Shown in pieces: positions 1-6,902 of a stretch of 7,542 nucleotides of DNA. Under the pieces are notes generated by a model. That model was not told where the DNA came from. It searched no databases and worked only from the letters and a program-made list of their open reading frames with translations. Within the stretch, counting starts at the first letter, position 1, and every line of letters begins with the position of its first letter. Location of the stretch: NCBI GenBank assembly GCA_012719555.1, contig JAAYAE010000217.1, positions 1-7,542 on the forward strand, written 5' to 3'. Source of the stretch: Acholeplasmataceae bacterium. GTDB lineage: Bacteria; Bacillota; Negativicutes; Acidaminococcales; Acidaminococcaceae. Position numbers and translations under genes: made by a program.

Positions 1-29
1 CATCAAGATAGGCGCCAATTTTTATTGTA

Positions 30-992
30 TTAGTCTTCAAACAATTGGCTAACAGACAATTCATTATAAATACGAATTATAGTTTCAGCCAAAATCGGAG
101 CAACTGACAACACTTTTATTTTCGGATGCTTCTTATTTGGTGGCAACGGAATCGTATTTGTAACTATTAACTCTTTAATATCAGATTGCGCTATACGGCT
201 AAGAGCCGGATCAGTCAAGACAGCATGAGTGCAGCAGGCATATATTTCCTTAGCACCAAACTTCTTTAAAGCTTTAGCGCCTTCTGTCAGCGACCCAGCA
301 GTATCAACAATGTCATCTACCATAATAGCTATTTTGCCGTCCACTGACCCAATTAAGTTCATAACCTCGGCAACACCTGGCTCAGGCCGTCGTTTATCAA
401 TAATAGCAATACTACAATTCAGGCGCGTTGCTATAGCACGGGCACGGCTCACACCGCCCAAATCAGGAGAAACAACCACCATCTCCGTCTCACTCATGCC
501 TTTTTCTTTCATATAGTCAGCCAAAATAGGTCCACCAGGCATATGATCCACAGGGATATTAAAGAAACCCTGAATCTGCGCCGCATGCAAATCAATGGTA
601 ACTAGACGGGTAATTCCTGAACAAGTCATTAAATCAGCCATCAATTTTGCTGTAATAGGCTCCCGTCCACGTGCCTTACGATCCTGACGGGCATAGCCAT
701 AAAAAGGAACTACTGCCGTAATATGTTTAGCACTAGCACGTCTAAAAGCATCACACATAATGAGAAGTTCCATAATATTATCGTTAACATTAGGCCCACA
801 AGTAGGCTGAATTACGAAAATATCCTTGCCACGAACACTTTCGTTAATCATAACTTGTACTTCACCATTGTTAAAGCGATTGATTACCGCATCGCCCACT
901 GTTGTACCCAAATATGCGGCGATTTCTCGCGCTAAATCAGGATTGGCGTTACCCGAAAAAATTCTCATTGCTTTGCCTGTTTCTTCAAACAT
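30..992 (-). CDS. prs: Ribose-phosphate pyrophosphokinase (PRPP synthase), class I
   Basis: Cytosolic enzyme that transfers pyrophosphate from ATP to ribose 5-phosphate, giving PRPP for purine, pyrimidine, NAD, histidine and tryptophan synthesis. Numbered from the chosen start, the sequence shows the ATP-site motif RQDRK (about 102-106), the DLH motif (134-136), the catalytic loop KRRPEPG (200-206) and the PRPP-binding loop VDDIVDTAGS (225-234). The 320-residue length matches bacterial class I enzymes (about 315-317) and the whole protein resembles B. subtilis Prs. The ATG at 992 was chosen because a GGGGG ribosome binding site (1000-1004) lies 7 bases upstream. The ATG at 998 would leave only 1 base, and the ATG at 968 has only a weak site. 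It is the last gene of the minus-strand cluster, 85 bases after glmU, with a predicted promoter of its own. Its product is the ligand of PurR, encoded upstream. Confidence 0.97.
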   Translation of the reverse strand: MFEETGKAMRIFSGNANPDLAREIAAYLGTTVGDAVINRFNNGEVQVMINESVRGKDIFVIQPTCGPNVNDNIMELLIMCDAFRRASAKHITAVVPFYGYARQDRKARGREPITAKLMADLMTCSGITRLVTIDLHAAQIQGFFNIPVDHMPGGPILADYMKEKGMSETEMVVVSPDLGGVSRARAIATRLNCSIAIIDKRRPEPGVAEVMNLIGSVDGKIAIMVDDIVDTAGSLTEGAKALKKFGAKEIYACCTHAVLTDPALSRIAQSDIKELIVTNTIPLPPNKKHPKIKVLSVAPILAETIIRIYNELSVSQLFED

Positions 993-999
993 GCCCATA

Positions 1000-1004
1000 C
1001 CCCC
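1000..1004 (-). promoter_or_regulatory. Ribosome binding site that decides the prs start
   Basis: The minus strand reads GGGGG, then 7 bases, then ATG at 992. A second in-frame ATG at 998 sits only 1 base from this site and is too close to use it. The spacing therefore favours the 320-residue form. Confidence 0.6.
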
Positions 1005-1040
1005 GTATTGTTTTTTACGAAATTAAATACTCGCATTAAA

Positions 1041-1069
1041 AGTATACAACTCATTCTAACTTGTGACAA
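1041..1069 (-). promoter_or_regulatory. Predicted sigma-A promoter for prs
   Basis: On the minus strand a -35 hexamer TTGTCA (1064-1069, 5 of 6 to TTGACA) and a -10 hexamer TATACT (1041-1046, 5 of 6 to TATAAT) are separated by exactly 17 bases. Transcription would start near 1034-1036, leaving a leader of roughly 40 bases before the prs ATG. The site lies in the only sizeable gap within the minus-strand cluster. It suggests PRPP synthase can be expressed independently of the upstream genes. No terminator-like hairpin was seen between glmU and this promoter, so read-through is also expected. Confidence 0.65.
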
Positions 1070-1077
1070 CCGCTATT

Positions 1078-2448
1078 TTAACTATTACGATATTTTTCTG
1101 CCCAACCTTCAATGTTAACCTGACGACCGCGCCCTACACCCAAACCATTAGCAGGTACATCTTTTGTTATAGTAGAGCCGGCCCCCACATAGGAACCTTG
1201 CCCAATTTTAACGGGAGCAACCAAATTGCTGTTACAACCAACAAAAGCATCATCTTCAATAGTAGTTCTATATTTTTTCTTGCCATTATAATTAACTGTA
1301 ATACATCCACAACCCATATTTACACCACTACCAATATCGCTATCACCAATATAAGTCAAATGTGGCAGCTTAGTTCCGATGCCAACGTTTGAATTCTTAA
1401 CTTCTACAAAATTACCTATTTTAACATTGTCACAAATTACAGTATCAGGACGTAAATGAACATATGGTCCCACTGTTACGTTATTTTCTACCCTGCAATC
1501 ATGGCCATAAAGAAATTGTAATTGTGTTTTATTTCCTACTTCCACATTCGTTAAACGCACATTAGGCCCAATAATAGCGTCTGTTCCTATCTTAGTAGTT
1601 CCTTCCAGCCAAGTAAAGGGATAAATAATAGTATCCCGGCCAATTTCCACTGTTGCTTCAATAAATGTGCTGGCTGGATCCATAATAGTAACACCGTCAT
1701 CCATAAGCTTGTTGAGAATTTTTGTTCGCATTATAACTTCTGCTTCTGCAAGCTGTCGTCTGGAATTAATGCCCATAATCATATCGAAGTCTTTAGTAAT
1801 TATACCCCCGATTTTTTCTCCTTGCTCCCGTAACTTCAAAAGAATGTCAGTTAAATAATATTCTCCTTGAGCGTTATCACAAGTTAAGGTTTTCAGCACA
1901 TTAAACAATAACGGTGCTTCCACACAATATATTCCCGTATTAATTTCACAAATAGCCTTTTGCTCAGTGCTGGCATCCTTTTCTTCCACTATGCCAAGGA
2001 CCTCATCTTCTGCACCACGTAAAATACGACCATAGCCAGTGGGATTAGTTGTAGACGCTGTTAGTACACTAGCAGCCGCACCGCTTGCTTTATGTAAATC
2101 GTAGAAGTTCTTGAGTTCTGATCCTTCTAAAAGAGGAGTATCTCCACACAAAATAAGTACAGTCCCTACAAAATCTTCCAGCAAAGCCCCTGCTTGCAGC
2201 ACTGCGTGACCGGTTCCTAATTGTTCCTTTTGCAAAACGATTTTTGCTCTATCTCCCAGAAACTCCTCAACTTTTTCCGAGCCAAATCCTACCACAACAA
2301 TTTTTTTGGTCGCACCGGAAGTTTCTGCAGCTTGTAAAACATGCTCTAACATAGGTTTGCCACCAATTTTATGCAAAACCTTAGGCAAATTAGATTTCAT
2401 CCGCGTACCTTTTCCTGCTGCTAAAATAACAGCGACTAAATCTGACAT
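1078..2448 (-). CDS. glmU: Bifunctional GlcNAc-1-P uridylyltransferase / GlcN-1-P acetyltransferase
   Basis: Catalyses the last two steps to UDP-N-acetylglucosamine: acetylation of glucosamine 1-phosphate with acetyl-CoA, then uridylyl transfer from UTP. The product feeds peptidoglycan and other envelope polymers. The N-terminal Rossmann-like domain (about 1-230) has the signature LAAGKGTRM (9-17) with the following PK at 22-23, QLGTGHA (76-82) and the metal-binding Asp in GD (102-103). After a linker, the C-terminal left-handed beta-helix shows hexapeptide repeats from about 255 onward. His363, in the PHLTYIGD stretch, corresponds to the catalytic His of the acetyltransferase, and NYNG (386-389) stands where NYDG is usual. 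The C-terminal half closely resembles B. subtilis GlmU, and 456 residues is the full usual length. It starts 11 bases after ilvA. Its GGAGGG binding site (2455-2460) overlaps the ilvA stop codon, implying translational coupling. The adjacency of glmU and prs is common in Firmicutes. Confidence 0.97.
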   Translation of the reverse strand: MSDLVAVILAAGKGTRMKSNLPKVLHKIGGKPMLEHVLQAAETSGATKKIVVVGFGSEKVEEFLGDRAKIVLQKEQLGTGHAVLQAGALLEDFVGTVLILCGDTPLLEGSELKNFYDLHKASGAAASVLTASTTNPTGYGRILRGAEDEVLGIVEEKDASTEQKAICEINTGIYCVEAPLLFNVLKTLTCDNAQGEYYLTDILLKLREQGEKIGGIITKDFDMIMGINSRRQLAEAEVIMRTKILNKLMDDGVTIMDPASTFIEATVEIGRDTIIYPFTWLEGTTKIGTDAIIGPNVRLTNVEVGNKTQLQFLYGHDCRVENNVTVGPYVHLRPDTVICDNVKIGNFVEVKNSNVGIGTKLPHLTYIGDSDIGSGVNMGCGCITVNYNGKKKYRTTIEDDAFVGCNSNLVAPVKIGQGSYVGAGSTITKDVPANGLGVGRGRQVNIEGWAEKYRNS

Positions 2449-2454
2449 AAAATT

Positions 2455-2460
2455 CCCTCC
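2455..2460 (-). promoter_or_regulatory. glmU ribosome binding site overlapping the ilvA stop
   Basis: The minus strand reads TAGGAGGG: the last base of the ilvA TAG stop (2460-2462) is the first base of the glmU GGAGGG site. The site is followed by 6 bases and then ATG at 2448. Ribosomes finishing ilvA therefore terminate on top of the glmU initiation site. Confidence 0.75.
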
Positions 2461-3677
2461 TACTTTATTTCAATACGATAACCGGCACGACGCAAGGTAG
2501 CTACGATAGCCTCTGCGTGAGCCTGATTTTTAGTTTCTAAATCTATTTCTACCATAGTTTGACCTATAGGCAAATTACGCCCTGCTAACTCATGGTGAAT
2601 AAAGACTATGTTTGCTTTATGTTCTTTAATATGAGTAATGAATTTTAAAAGTTCCCCCGGCCTATCAGTAAGCTGGGTTATTAGTTTTACCCTGCGTCCA
2701 GCTTTAACCAAACCATTTTCAATCAAACGAGAAATTGTGTTAACGTCTATATTTCCTCCGGAAATAACAGCAGCAGTTTTACCTACATTAGGTATGTTAC
2801 CATGTAAAATACCCGCCAAAGAAATAGCACCAGCTCCCTCAGCTATAAGTTTAGCTCTTTCAATCATAAGCAAAATTGTGGCTGCAATATCCTCATCCTT
2901 AACAACAAAAATATCATCTACATACTTATTTATTAAATCAAAGGTTATTTTGCCCGGCTGTCTAACTGCAATACCATCAGCAATGGTATTTGCTTCCGGG
3001 GTATCAACCCATTTATTGGCATGCTTAGATAAATACAAAGCAGGAGCTCCACTGGATTGAACGCCGTAAACCTTTACTTGTGGCGCCCTAGCTTTTACAG
3101 CGGTTGCAATCCCAGCCAAAAGACCTCCCCCGCCTGCTGGCACAACTATAGCTTGAATATCCGGGCACTGTTCTAAAATTTCCAAACCTATAGTTCCTTG
3201 TCCGGCAATAACTGACACATCATCGTAGGGATGTACAAAGGTAGCACCTGTTTTTTGTTGAATTTTAACCGCTTCGGCATAAGCCTCATCAAATCCTGAA
3301 CCTGCCAAAACAACTTCTGCACCATAACTACGTGTAGCCATTACTTTTGCCAATGGTGCCGCTTCCGGCATAACAATAGTAGACTTAATTCCAGCAGCTG
3401 CTGCACCCAAAGCTACTCCCTGAGCGTGATTTCCTGCAGATGCAGCTATTACACCCCTCTTTTTTTGCTCTGGACTCAAGGTCATAATACAATTAGTTGC
3501 CCCACGAACTTTAAATGAGCCCGTGCGTTGCAAATTTTCTAATTTTAAGTAAACATCATGACCTGCTATCTCGCTAAAAGTATGATTTAACTCCAAAGGA
3601 GTTTTATGCACTACGCTAAGTAATCTTTTTGCAGCAGCTTCCACATCCTTTATCGTTACCATATCTACTTCACTCAT
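2460..3677 (-). CDS. ilvA: Threonine ammonia-lyase (threonine dehydratase) with one C-terminal ACT domain
   Basis: PLP enzyme of the fold-type II family that converts L-threonine to 2-oxobutyrate and ammonia through a reactive enamine/imine. It can serve isoleucine synthesis or threonine breakdown. Visible motifs, numbered from the ATG: the PLP-binding Lys56 in GSFKVRGA, the substrate loop SAGNHAQG (80-87), the glycine-rich phosphate cradle GGGGL (182-186) and the cofactor-contacting SGGN (306-309). An ACT-type ligand-binding domain fills about 330-405. At 405 residues with a single ACT domain it matches the short ACT-bearing type, not the 500-residue two-domain E. coli IlvA or the ACT-less TdcB, so the biosynthetic or catabolic role cannot be read from sequence alone. 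A TTG lies one codon earlier (3680), but AGGAGG (3685-3690) is 7 bases from the ATG and only 4 from the TTG. It sits between purR and glmU, the position of yabJ-spoVG in B. subtilis. Confidence 0.93.
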   Translation of the reverse strand: MSEVDMVTIKDVEAAAKRLLSVVHKTPLELNHTFSEIAGHDVYLKLENLQRTGSFKVRGATNCIMTLSPEQKKRGVIAASAGNHAQGVALGAAAAGIKSTIVMPEAAPLAKVMATRSYGAEVVLAGSGFDEAYAEAVKIQQKTGATFVHPYDDVSVIAGQGTIGLEILEQCPDIQAIVVPAGGGGLLAGIATAVKARAPQVKVYGVQSSGAPALYLSKHANKWVDTPEANTIADGIAVRQPGKITFDLINKYVDDIFVVKDEDIAATILLMIERAKLIAEGAGAISLAGILHGNIPNVGKTAAVISGGNIDVNTISRLIENGLVKAGRRVKLITQLTDRPGELLKFITHIKEHKANIVFIHHELAGRNLPIGQTMVEIDLETKNQAHAEAIVATLRRAGYRIEIK

Positions 3678-3684
3678 CAAATTT

Positions 3685-3690
3685 CCTCCT
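3685..3690 (-). promoter_or_regulatory. Ribosome binding site deciding the ilvA start
   Basis: A perfect AGGAGG begins immediately after the purR TAA stop (3691-3693) and lies 7 bases before ATG at 3677. The preceding in-frame TTG at 3680 would be only 4 bases away, so the ATG is preferred. Confidence 0.75.
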
Positions 3691-4503
3691 TTATATTAAA
3701 ACCGGGCTAATATCTATTTTACACATTTCTTCATCAACGTCCTTTAACGTCAATAAGGAAAAATATTCATCAACCATTTTCTTTATTGGTTCTTTAGTGG
3801 CAATTAAAACGCCTGTACCAACAACAATAGCGCCTACCTCGGTAGTTATTTTCTGCATGCCTTTAGCTGTACCGCCGGCTTTCATAAAATCATCAATAAT
3901 CAAAACTCTTGCACCCGCAGGCAAAGCCTTTTTAGGCAAAGACATAGACTGAATCTGTTTTGTGGACCCGCTGACATAATTAATGCTAACAGCCGGGCCC
4001 TCAGTAATTCGGGCTTCACGGCGAGCCATAACCATTGGTACATTAAACGCCCTTGCTACAAATAAAGCTAAGGGGATTCCCTTGGTTTCTACGGTCATAA
4101 TATAATTCGGTTTTAAATCTAATGAGCGTTGCATAATTATTTCCCCTAAACGCATAGCAATGTAGGGAGTAAAGATTAAGTCGTTCATATAAATCATGCA
4201 CCCAGGTAAAATTCGTTCCGGGTCAGACATTTTATTAGCTAATTTTGTTAAAAATTTATAATCAGCATCCGCAGTGTGATAGGGTATAAACCTCACCCCT
4301 CCTGACGCACCGGCAACTGTCTCAATTACTCCTAAATCATAGGCGGCCAAACCATTTCGCACAGCCTGCACATCTTCGCTTAAGGTTGATTTTGCCACAG
4401 TGAATTTTTCACAAAAAAAAGCAAACGGAAATAATTCATATGGGCTATCAATCAATTCCTTAGTTAAGGCAACGACACGCTCCATCCGTTTAATTCTCGC
4501 CAT
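3691..4503 (-). CDS. purR: Purine operon repressor PurR, Bacillus type
   Basis: DNA-binding regulator of purine synthesis genes. In B. subtilis PurR binds paired PurBoxes and is released by PRPP. It is unrelated to the LacI-family PurR of E. coli. The N-terminal winged-helix region (about 1-74) aligns well with the B. subtilis protein. The C-terminal phosphoribosyltransferase-fold domain contains the PRPP motif VLIIDDFMKAGGT (200-212) with the acidic pair D204-D205, and also PERILPG (95-101), TKGIPLA (140-146) and SINYVSGS (173-180). Length is 270 residues from the ATG at 4503. An earlier TTG (4521) would add six residues that B. subtilis PurR lacks, and AGGGG (4511-4515) lies 7 bases before the ATG. 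The start overlaps the end of the upstream nucleotidyltransferase gene by 14 bases, so translation is probably coupled. A PurBox-like pair upstream of ispE suggests it regulates its own operon. Confidence 0.96.
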   Translation of the reverse strand: MARIKRMERVVALTKELIDSPYELFPFAFFCEKFTVAKSTLSEDVQAVRNGLAAYDLGVIETVAGASGGVRFIPYHTADADYKFLTKLANKMSDPERILPGCMIYMNDLIFTPYIAMRLGEIIMQRSLDLKPNYIMTVETKGIPLALFVARAFNVPMVMARREARITEGPAVSINYVSGSTKQIQSMSLPKKALPAGARVLIIDDFMKAGGTAKGMQKITTEVGAIVVGTGVLIATKEPIKKMVDEYFSLLTLKDVDEEMCKIDISPVLI

Positions 4504-5266
4504 GTCTATACCCCTTTCCAACTTTCCCCAAATAATTTTCTGCCAAATGCCAATCCTCTATTTTATCTACATCCATGCCAATTGCAGCATAGTTAGTAAT
4601 AATTGCACGACCGGTAAATCCAAAAATTTCAGAGGCTCTTTTTTCAACTTGGGCCAAATTTAAAATACCAATAGCATATTTAAAAATAAAAGACCACCCC
4701 AGCCACCTGCACAAAGCAAAAATGTCTTTGCGCTTGGCAAAAACCGCCTCTACTTGTTTGCGGCATTGAGGAATAACCTGTGGATCTACTAGAAATATAT
4801 TTCCACCGGTAAATTGTCCATCTGCAATTTTAACATAAGTTCTATGGGCGGTAGGAAAATCTTTTTCTACTGCAGCCTTTGGTATAATCGTATAGCAGAC
4901 TTGAGCACCAAGGACCTCCGCTCTTTCCACAAAATCTTTTACAGCAGCAGCAGTTATACAAGGAATATCATCCGTAGTAAAAATAACCGGTTGTTGTGTT
5001 CCAAAATATTCTAACGCAAGTGTTACCGTAGACATAAGGGTATCTCCGGCTGCAATTACTTCTACATTCTTAGGCAAAGTAGAAGGATTGGCTGCTTGTG
5101 GCCCAACAATCAGAACTTTGCCTGCCTTACCACTTTGCAAAAGTGCTTCTGCAATATATAAGGCTATGGGCTTACCTTTTAAAGGTGCCCACGCTCTGTA
5201 AGGAGTTCCTGCAACCTCTTTAAGCCAGGAGGTTTCTCCTCCTGCTAAAATAACTGCATTATACAT
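4490..5266 (-). CDS. Nucleotidyltransferase-fold protein of unknown substrate
   Basis: Probable cytosolic sugar-phosphate- or cofactor-type nucleotidyltransferase (GT-A-like fold) of 258 residues; the actual substrate is not recognisable. The N-terminus MYNAVILAGG (1-10) is the family start strand. The loop that normally follows as GxGTRM is instead ETSWLKEV, and the position of the usual PK signature reads YR (23-24), followed by GKPI (31-34). TTDDIP (97-102) supplies the probable metal-binding Asp, and FTGGNIFLVDP (152-162) and GMDVDKIEDW (230-239) resemble later conserved segments of the superfamily. The ATG at 5266 has GGAGG (5274-5278) at 7 bases; a longer frame start would intrude into gntR. 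Its last 14 bases overlap purR. IspD is unlikely because its diagnostic motifs are missing. MobA-like annotation is possible but the MobA loop is absent. The fold is fairly sure, the function unknown. Confidence 0.82.
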   Translation of the reverse strand: MYNAVILAGGETSWLKEVAGTPYRAWAPLKGKPIALYIAEALLQSGKAGKVLIVGPQAANPSTLPKNVEVIAAGDTLMSTVTLALEYFGTQQPVIFTTDDIPCITAAAVKDFVERAEVLGAQVCYTIIPKAAVEKDFPTAHRTYVKIADGQFTGGNIFLVDPQVIPQCRKQVEAVFAKRKDIFALCRWLGWSFIFKYAIGILNLAQVEKRASEIFGFTGRAIITNYAAIGMDVDKIEDWHLAENYLGKVGKGYRHGEN

Positions 5267-5273
5267 GTATTGA

Positions 5274-5278
5274 CCTCC
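5274..5278 (-). promoter_or_regulatory. Ribosome binding site fixing the nucleotidyltransferase start
   Basis: GGAGG lies 7 bases before ATG at 5266 and directly after the gntR stop (5283-5285). This fixes the short start, which begins exactly at the first beta strand of the nucleotidyltransferase fold. Confidence 0.75.
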
Positions 5279-5282
5279 GGAA

Positions 5283-5969
5283 TTATTCTGTTTCAGATTC
5301 TTCTTCAATTGCTTTTAATAAGGTTCGCTCAGCATTCTCCATATGAATTCGTACAGCTCGTTGTGCTTTTTCCGCGTCTCGCTGGGCAATACTATCCACT
5401 ATAGCTCTATGTTCTTCCAATGTTTTCGCTAAACGGCCCGGATACATCATAGAACGACCGCGCAAACTTGTAATTTGTTCACGTAAATTACTAATAATAT
5501 TAACTAAGCGTTCATTACGACTCGCTTGATATAAGATATCATGAAAAGCACTGTCAATTTCAACTATTTTTTCGATATTTCCTTCATCAATATATTGGCC
5601 AATTTCCACCAACAATCTCTGCATAGCTTCCAGCTCGTCCTCATTAATGCGTTCGGCAGCAAGCCCTGCCGCTAAAATATCTAACGCGGTTCTAACTTCA
5701 TACACTTCATTGATATCTTTAATAGAAATATCTGCAACATAAGTTCCACGACGAGGAATCATTACTACCAGGCCCTCTAATTCCAGTTTGCGAATAGCTT
5801 CTCGAACAGGAGTGCGACTAACGCCCATTTCTTCAGCCAACTGAATTTCCATAAGCCTTTCACCTGGATTAAATACTCCACTAATAATTGCCTGCCTAAT
5901 ATGTTCGGAAACTAAATCTCTTAGTGGTTTATACGTATCTAATTTGATCGGTGTTAAATGTCTGTTCAT
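5283..5969 (-). CDS. GntR-family transcriptional regulator, FadR subfamily with FCD domain
   Basis: DNA-binding regulator of 228 residues. The N-terminal winged helix-turn-helix (about 10-80) contains LAEEMGVSRTPVREAIRKL (44-62) and the wing PRRGTYVA (72-79), both typical of GntR proteins. The helical C-terminal FCD domain keeps the expected metal-binding set: Asp139 and His143 (DSAFHDILYQ), His187 (EEHRAIV) and His209 (RIHMENA). Such domains bind a metal and usually a small carboxylate or sugar-acid effector, but the effector here cannot be named. The ATG at 5969 overlaps the ispE stop as ATGA, and AAAGGAG (5979-5985) lies 9 bases upstream. Lying inside a biosynthetic operon, it is probably autoregulated, but no convincing operator was identified. 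A GTATAC palindrome in the ispE leader is a weak candidate. Confidence 0.9.
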   Translation of the reverse strand: MNRHLTPIKLDTYKPLRDLVSEHIRQAIISGVFNPGERLMEIQLAEEMGVSRTPVREAIRKLELEGLVVMIPRRGTYVADISIKDINEVYEVRTALDILAAGLAAERINEDELEAMQRLLVEIGQYIDEGNIEKIVEIDSAFHDILYQASRNERLVNIISNLREQITSLRGRSMMYPGRLAKTLEEHRAIVDSIAQRDAEKAQRAVRIHMENAERTLLKAIEEESETE

Positions 5970-6829
5970 AGGTTTTCACTCCTTTGTATAGTCCGTGCTA
6001 CCGCTACATGCAATGCTGTATTCGCTTGCAAAACACTAGCTGCTGCCTCAGCAGATGCTTTATCTGCAACTAAGCCAAAAACCGTAGGCCCGCTGCCGCT
6101 CATAAGTACTGCTAGAGCCCCTGCACTAAGCATTGCCGTCTTTATTTCAGCTATTGCCGGATAAGCCGGAATAGTAACTGCCTCCAAAACATTGCCCATA
6201 TTGCTTATAATACTTTTTTTATCCTGTTCAACTATTGCCGTTTCCAAGGGATCAATAAAATATTTTCCCCCATGGTGCCCTGAATCTATATTTTTGTATA
6301 CCCAAGCCGTAGAAACTTCTAAATCATAAGGTTTAGCTAAAACAAGCCACATAAGAGGAATATCAGGCAATGGTTTTAATATTTCTCCTCTCCCAGTTGC
6401 CCTACTAGTCCCCCCTGCAACACAAAAGGGAACATCAGACCCCAATTTAGCGCCTATGTTTTCTAATTCCTTAATACTGAGGTTGGCGTTCCAAAATTTA
6501 TTTAGTCCGCGTAACACTGCCGCGGCGTCGGTGCTACCACCTGCCAAACCAGCGGCCATGAAAATTTCTTTTTTTATGTGAATGTGAACGTTCGGCTTTC
6601 TATTAGTAAAATCGGCCATAACTTTAGCCGCTTTCCACGCCAAATTACTCTCATCACAGGGCAGCATTGGGTTATTTGTAGTTAATAAAAAGTCTTCCGC
6701 CGCAGTAAATTCTATTTCATCTGCTAGCGAAACACTTTGCATAATCATGTCAACCTCATGATAACCATCCGGTCTATTGCCCAACACCTGAAGGCCTAGA
6801 TTGATTTTTGCGTAAGCTTGTTCTTTCAT
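5966..6829 (-). CDS. ispE: 4-diphosphocytidyl-2-C-methyl-D-erythritol kinase
   Basis: GHMP-family kinase of the MEP isoprenoid pathway; it phosphorylates the 2-hydroxyl of CDP-methylerythritol with ATP in the cytosol. Key features, numbered from the ATG: AKINLGL (7-13) with Lys8, RPDGYHEV (19-26), the ATP-binding glycine loop GLAGGSTDAA (94-103, usually GLGGGSSDAA), GSDVPF (130-135) with the catalytic-base candidate Asp132, ATGRGE (144-149) and the C-terminal GHMP motif MSGSGPTVFG (243-252). The 287 residues match the family's normal length. A TTG four codons earlier (6841) is in frame, but GGAG (6836-6839) lies 6 bases before the ATG at 6829 and overlaps that TTG. It is the first gene of the minus-strand operon, with a predicted promoter about 40 bases upstream. 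Its stop overlaps gntR by four bases. In B. subtilis ispE likewise lies just upstream of purR. Confidence 0.96.
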   Translation of the reverse strand: MKEQAYAKINLGLQVLGNRPDGYHEVDMIMQSVSLADEIEFTAAEDFLLTTNNPMLPCDESNLAWKAAKVMADFTNRKPNVHIHIKKEIFMAAGLAGGSTDAAAVLRGLNKFWNANLSIKELENIGAKLGSDVPFCVAGGTSRATGRGEILKPLPDIPLMWLVLAKPYDLEVSTAWVYKNIDSGHHGGKYFIDPLETAIVEQDKKSIISNMGNVLEAVTIPAYPAIAEIKTAMLSAGALAVLMSGSGPTVFGLVADKASAEAAASVLQANTALHVAVARTIQRSENL

Positions 6830-6873
6830 ATAAAACTCCAATTGTTTTTTGTATACTATATAAGTTACACTAT

Positions 6874-6902
6874 ATTTTATCCTGTATTTATCAATGTAGC
6901 AA
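6874..6902 (-). promoter_or_regulatory. Predicted sigma-A promoter of the ispE-to-prs operon
   Basis: The minus strand has TTGCTA (6897-6902, 4 of 6 to TTGACA), a 17-base spacer and TAAAAT (6874-6879, 5 of 6 to TATAAT). Transcription would begin near 6867, giving a leader of about 38 bases before the ispE ATG. It is the best-spaced hexamer pair in the divergent intergenic region for this direction, which is very A+T rich, so other choices cannot be excluded. Confidence 0.55.

Noticed and set aside
1..29. Possible start of a further minus-strand gene downstream of prs (ATG at 3-1), plus the GGCGCC palindrome at 11-16.
   Set aside because: No ribosome binding site precedes that ATG and too little sequence remains; the palindrome alone is not evidence of a terminator or operator.
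1013..1038. PurBox-like sequences in the prs leader (around ACGAAATT and ACTCGCATT).
   Set aside because: Each matches the consensus at only 9 of 13 positions, mostly W positions, with broken cores and no gap between them.
2638..3060. Open frame of 140 codons on the plus strand, antisense to ilvA.
   Set aside because: It lies wholly inside a well-supported ilvA gene and its product shows no recognisable family; it is a shadow frame. The same applies to the other plus-strand frames opposite prs, glmU, purR, the nucleotidyltransferase, gntR and ispE.
4490..5266. Nucleotidyltransferase as IspD, the enzyme preceding IspE in the MEP pathway.
   Set aside because: Proximity to ispE is tempting, but the GxGxRM...PKQ start and the VHDAARP-type motif of IspD are missing.
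5267..5308. Earlier start for the nucleotidyltransferase at 5308.
   Set aside because: It would overlap the gntR end and add residues not fitting the fold, whereas GGAGG is ideally placed for ATG at 5266.
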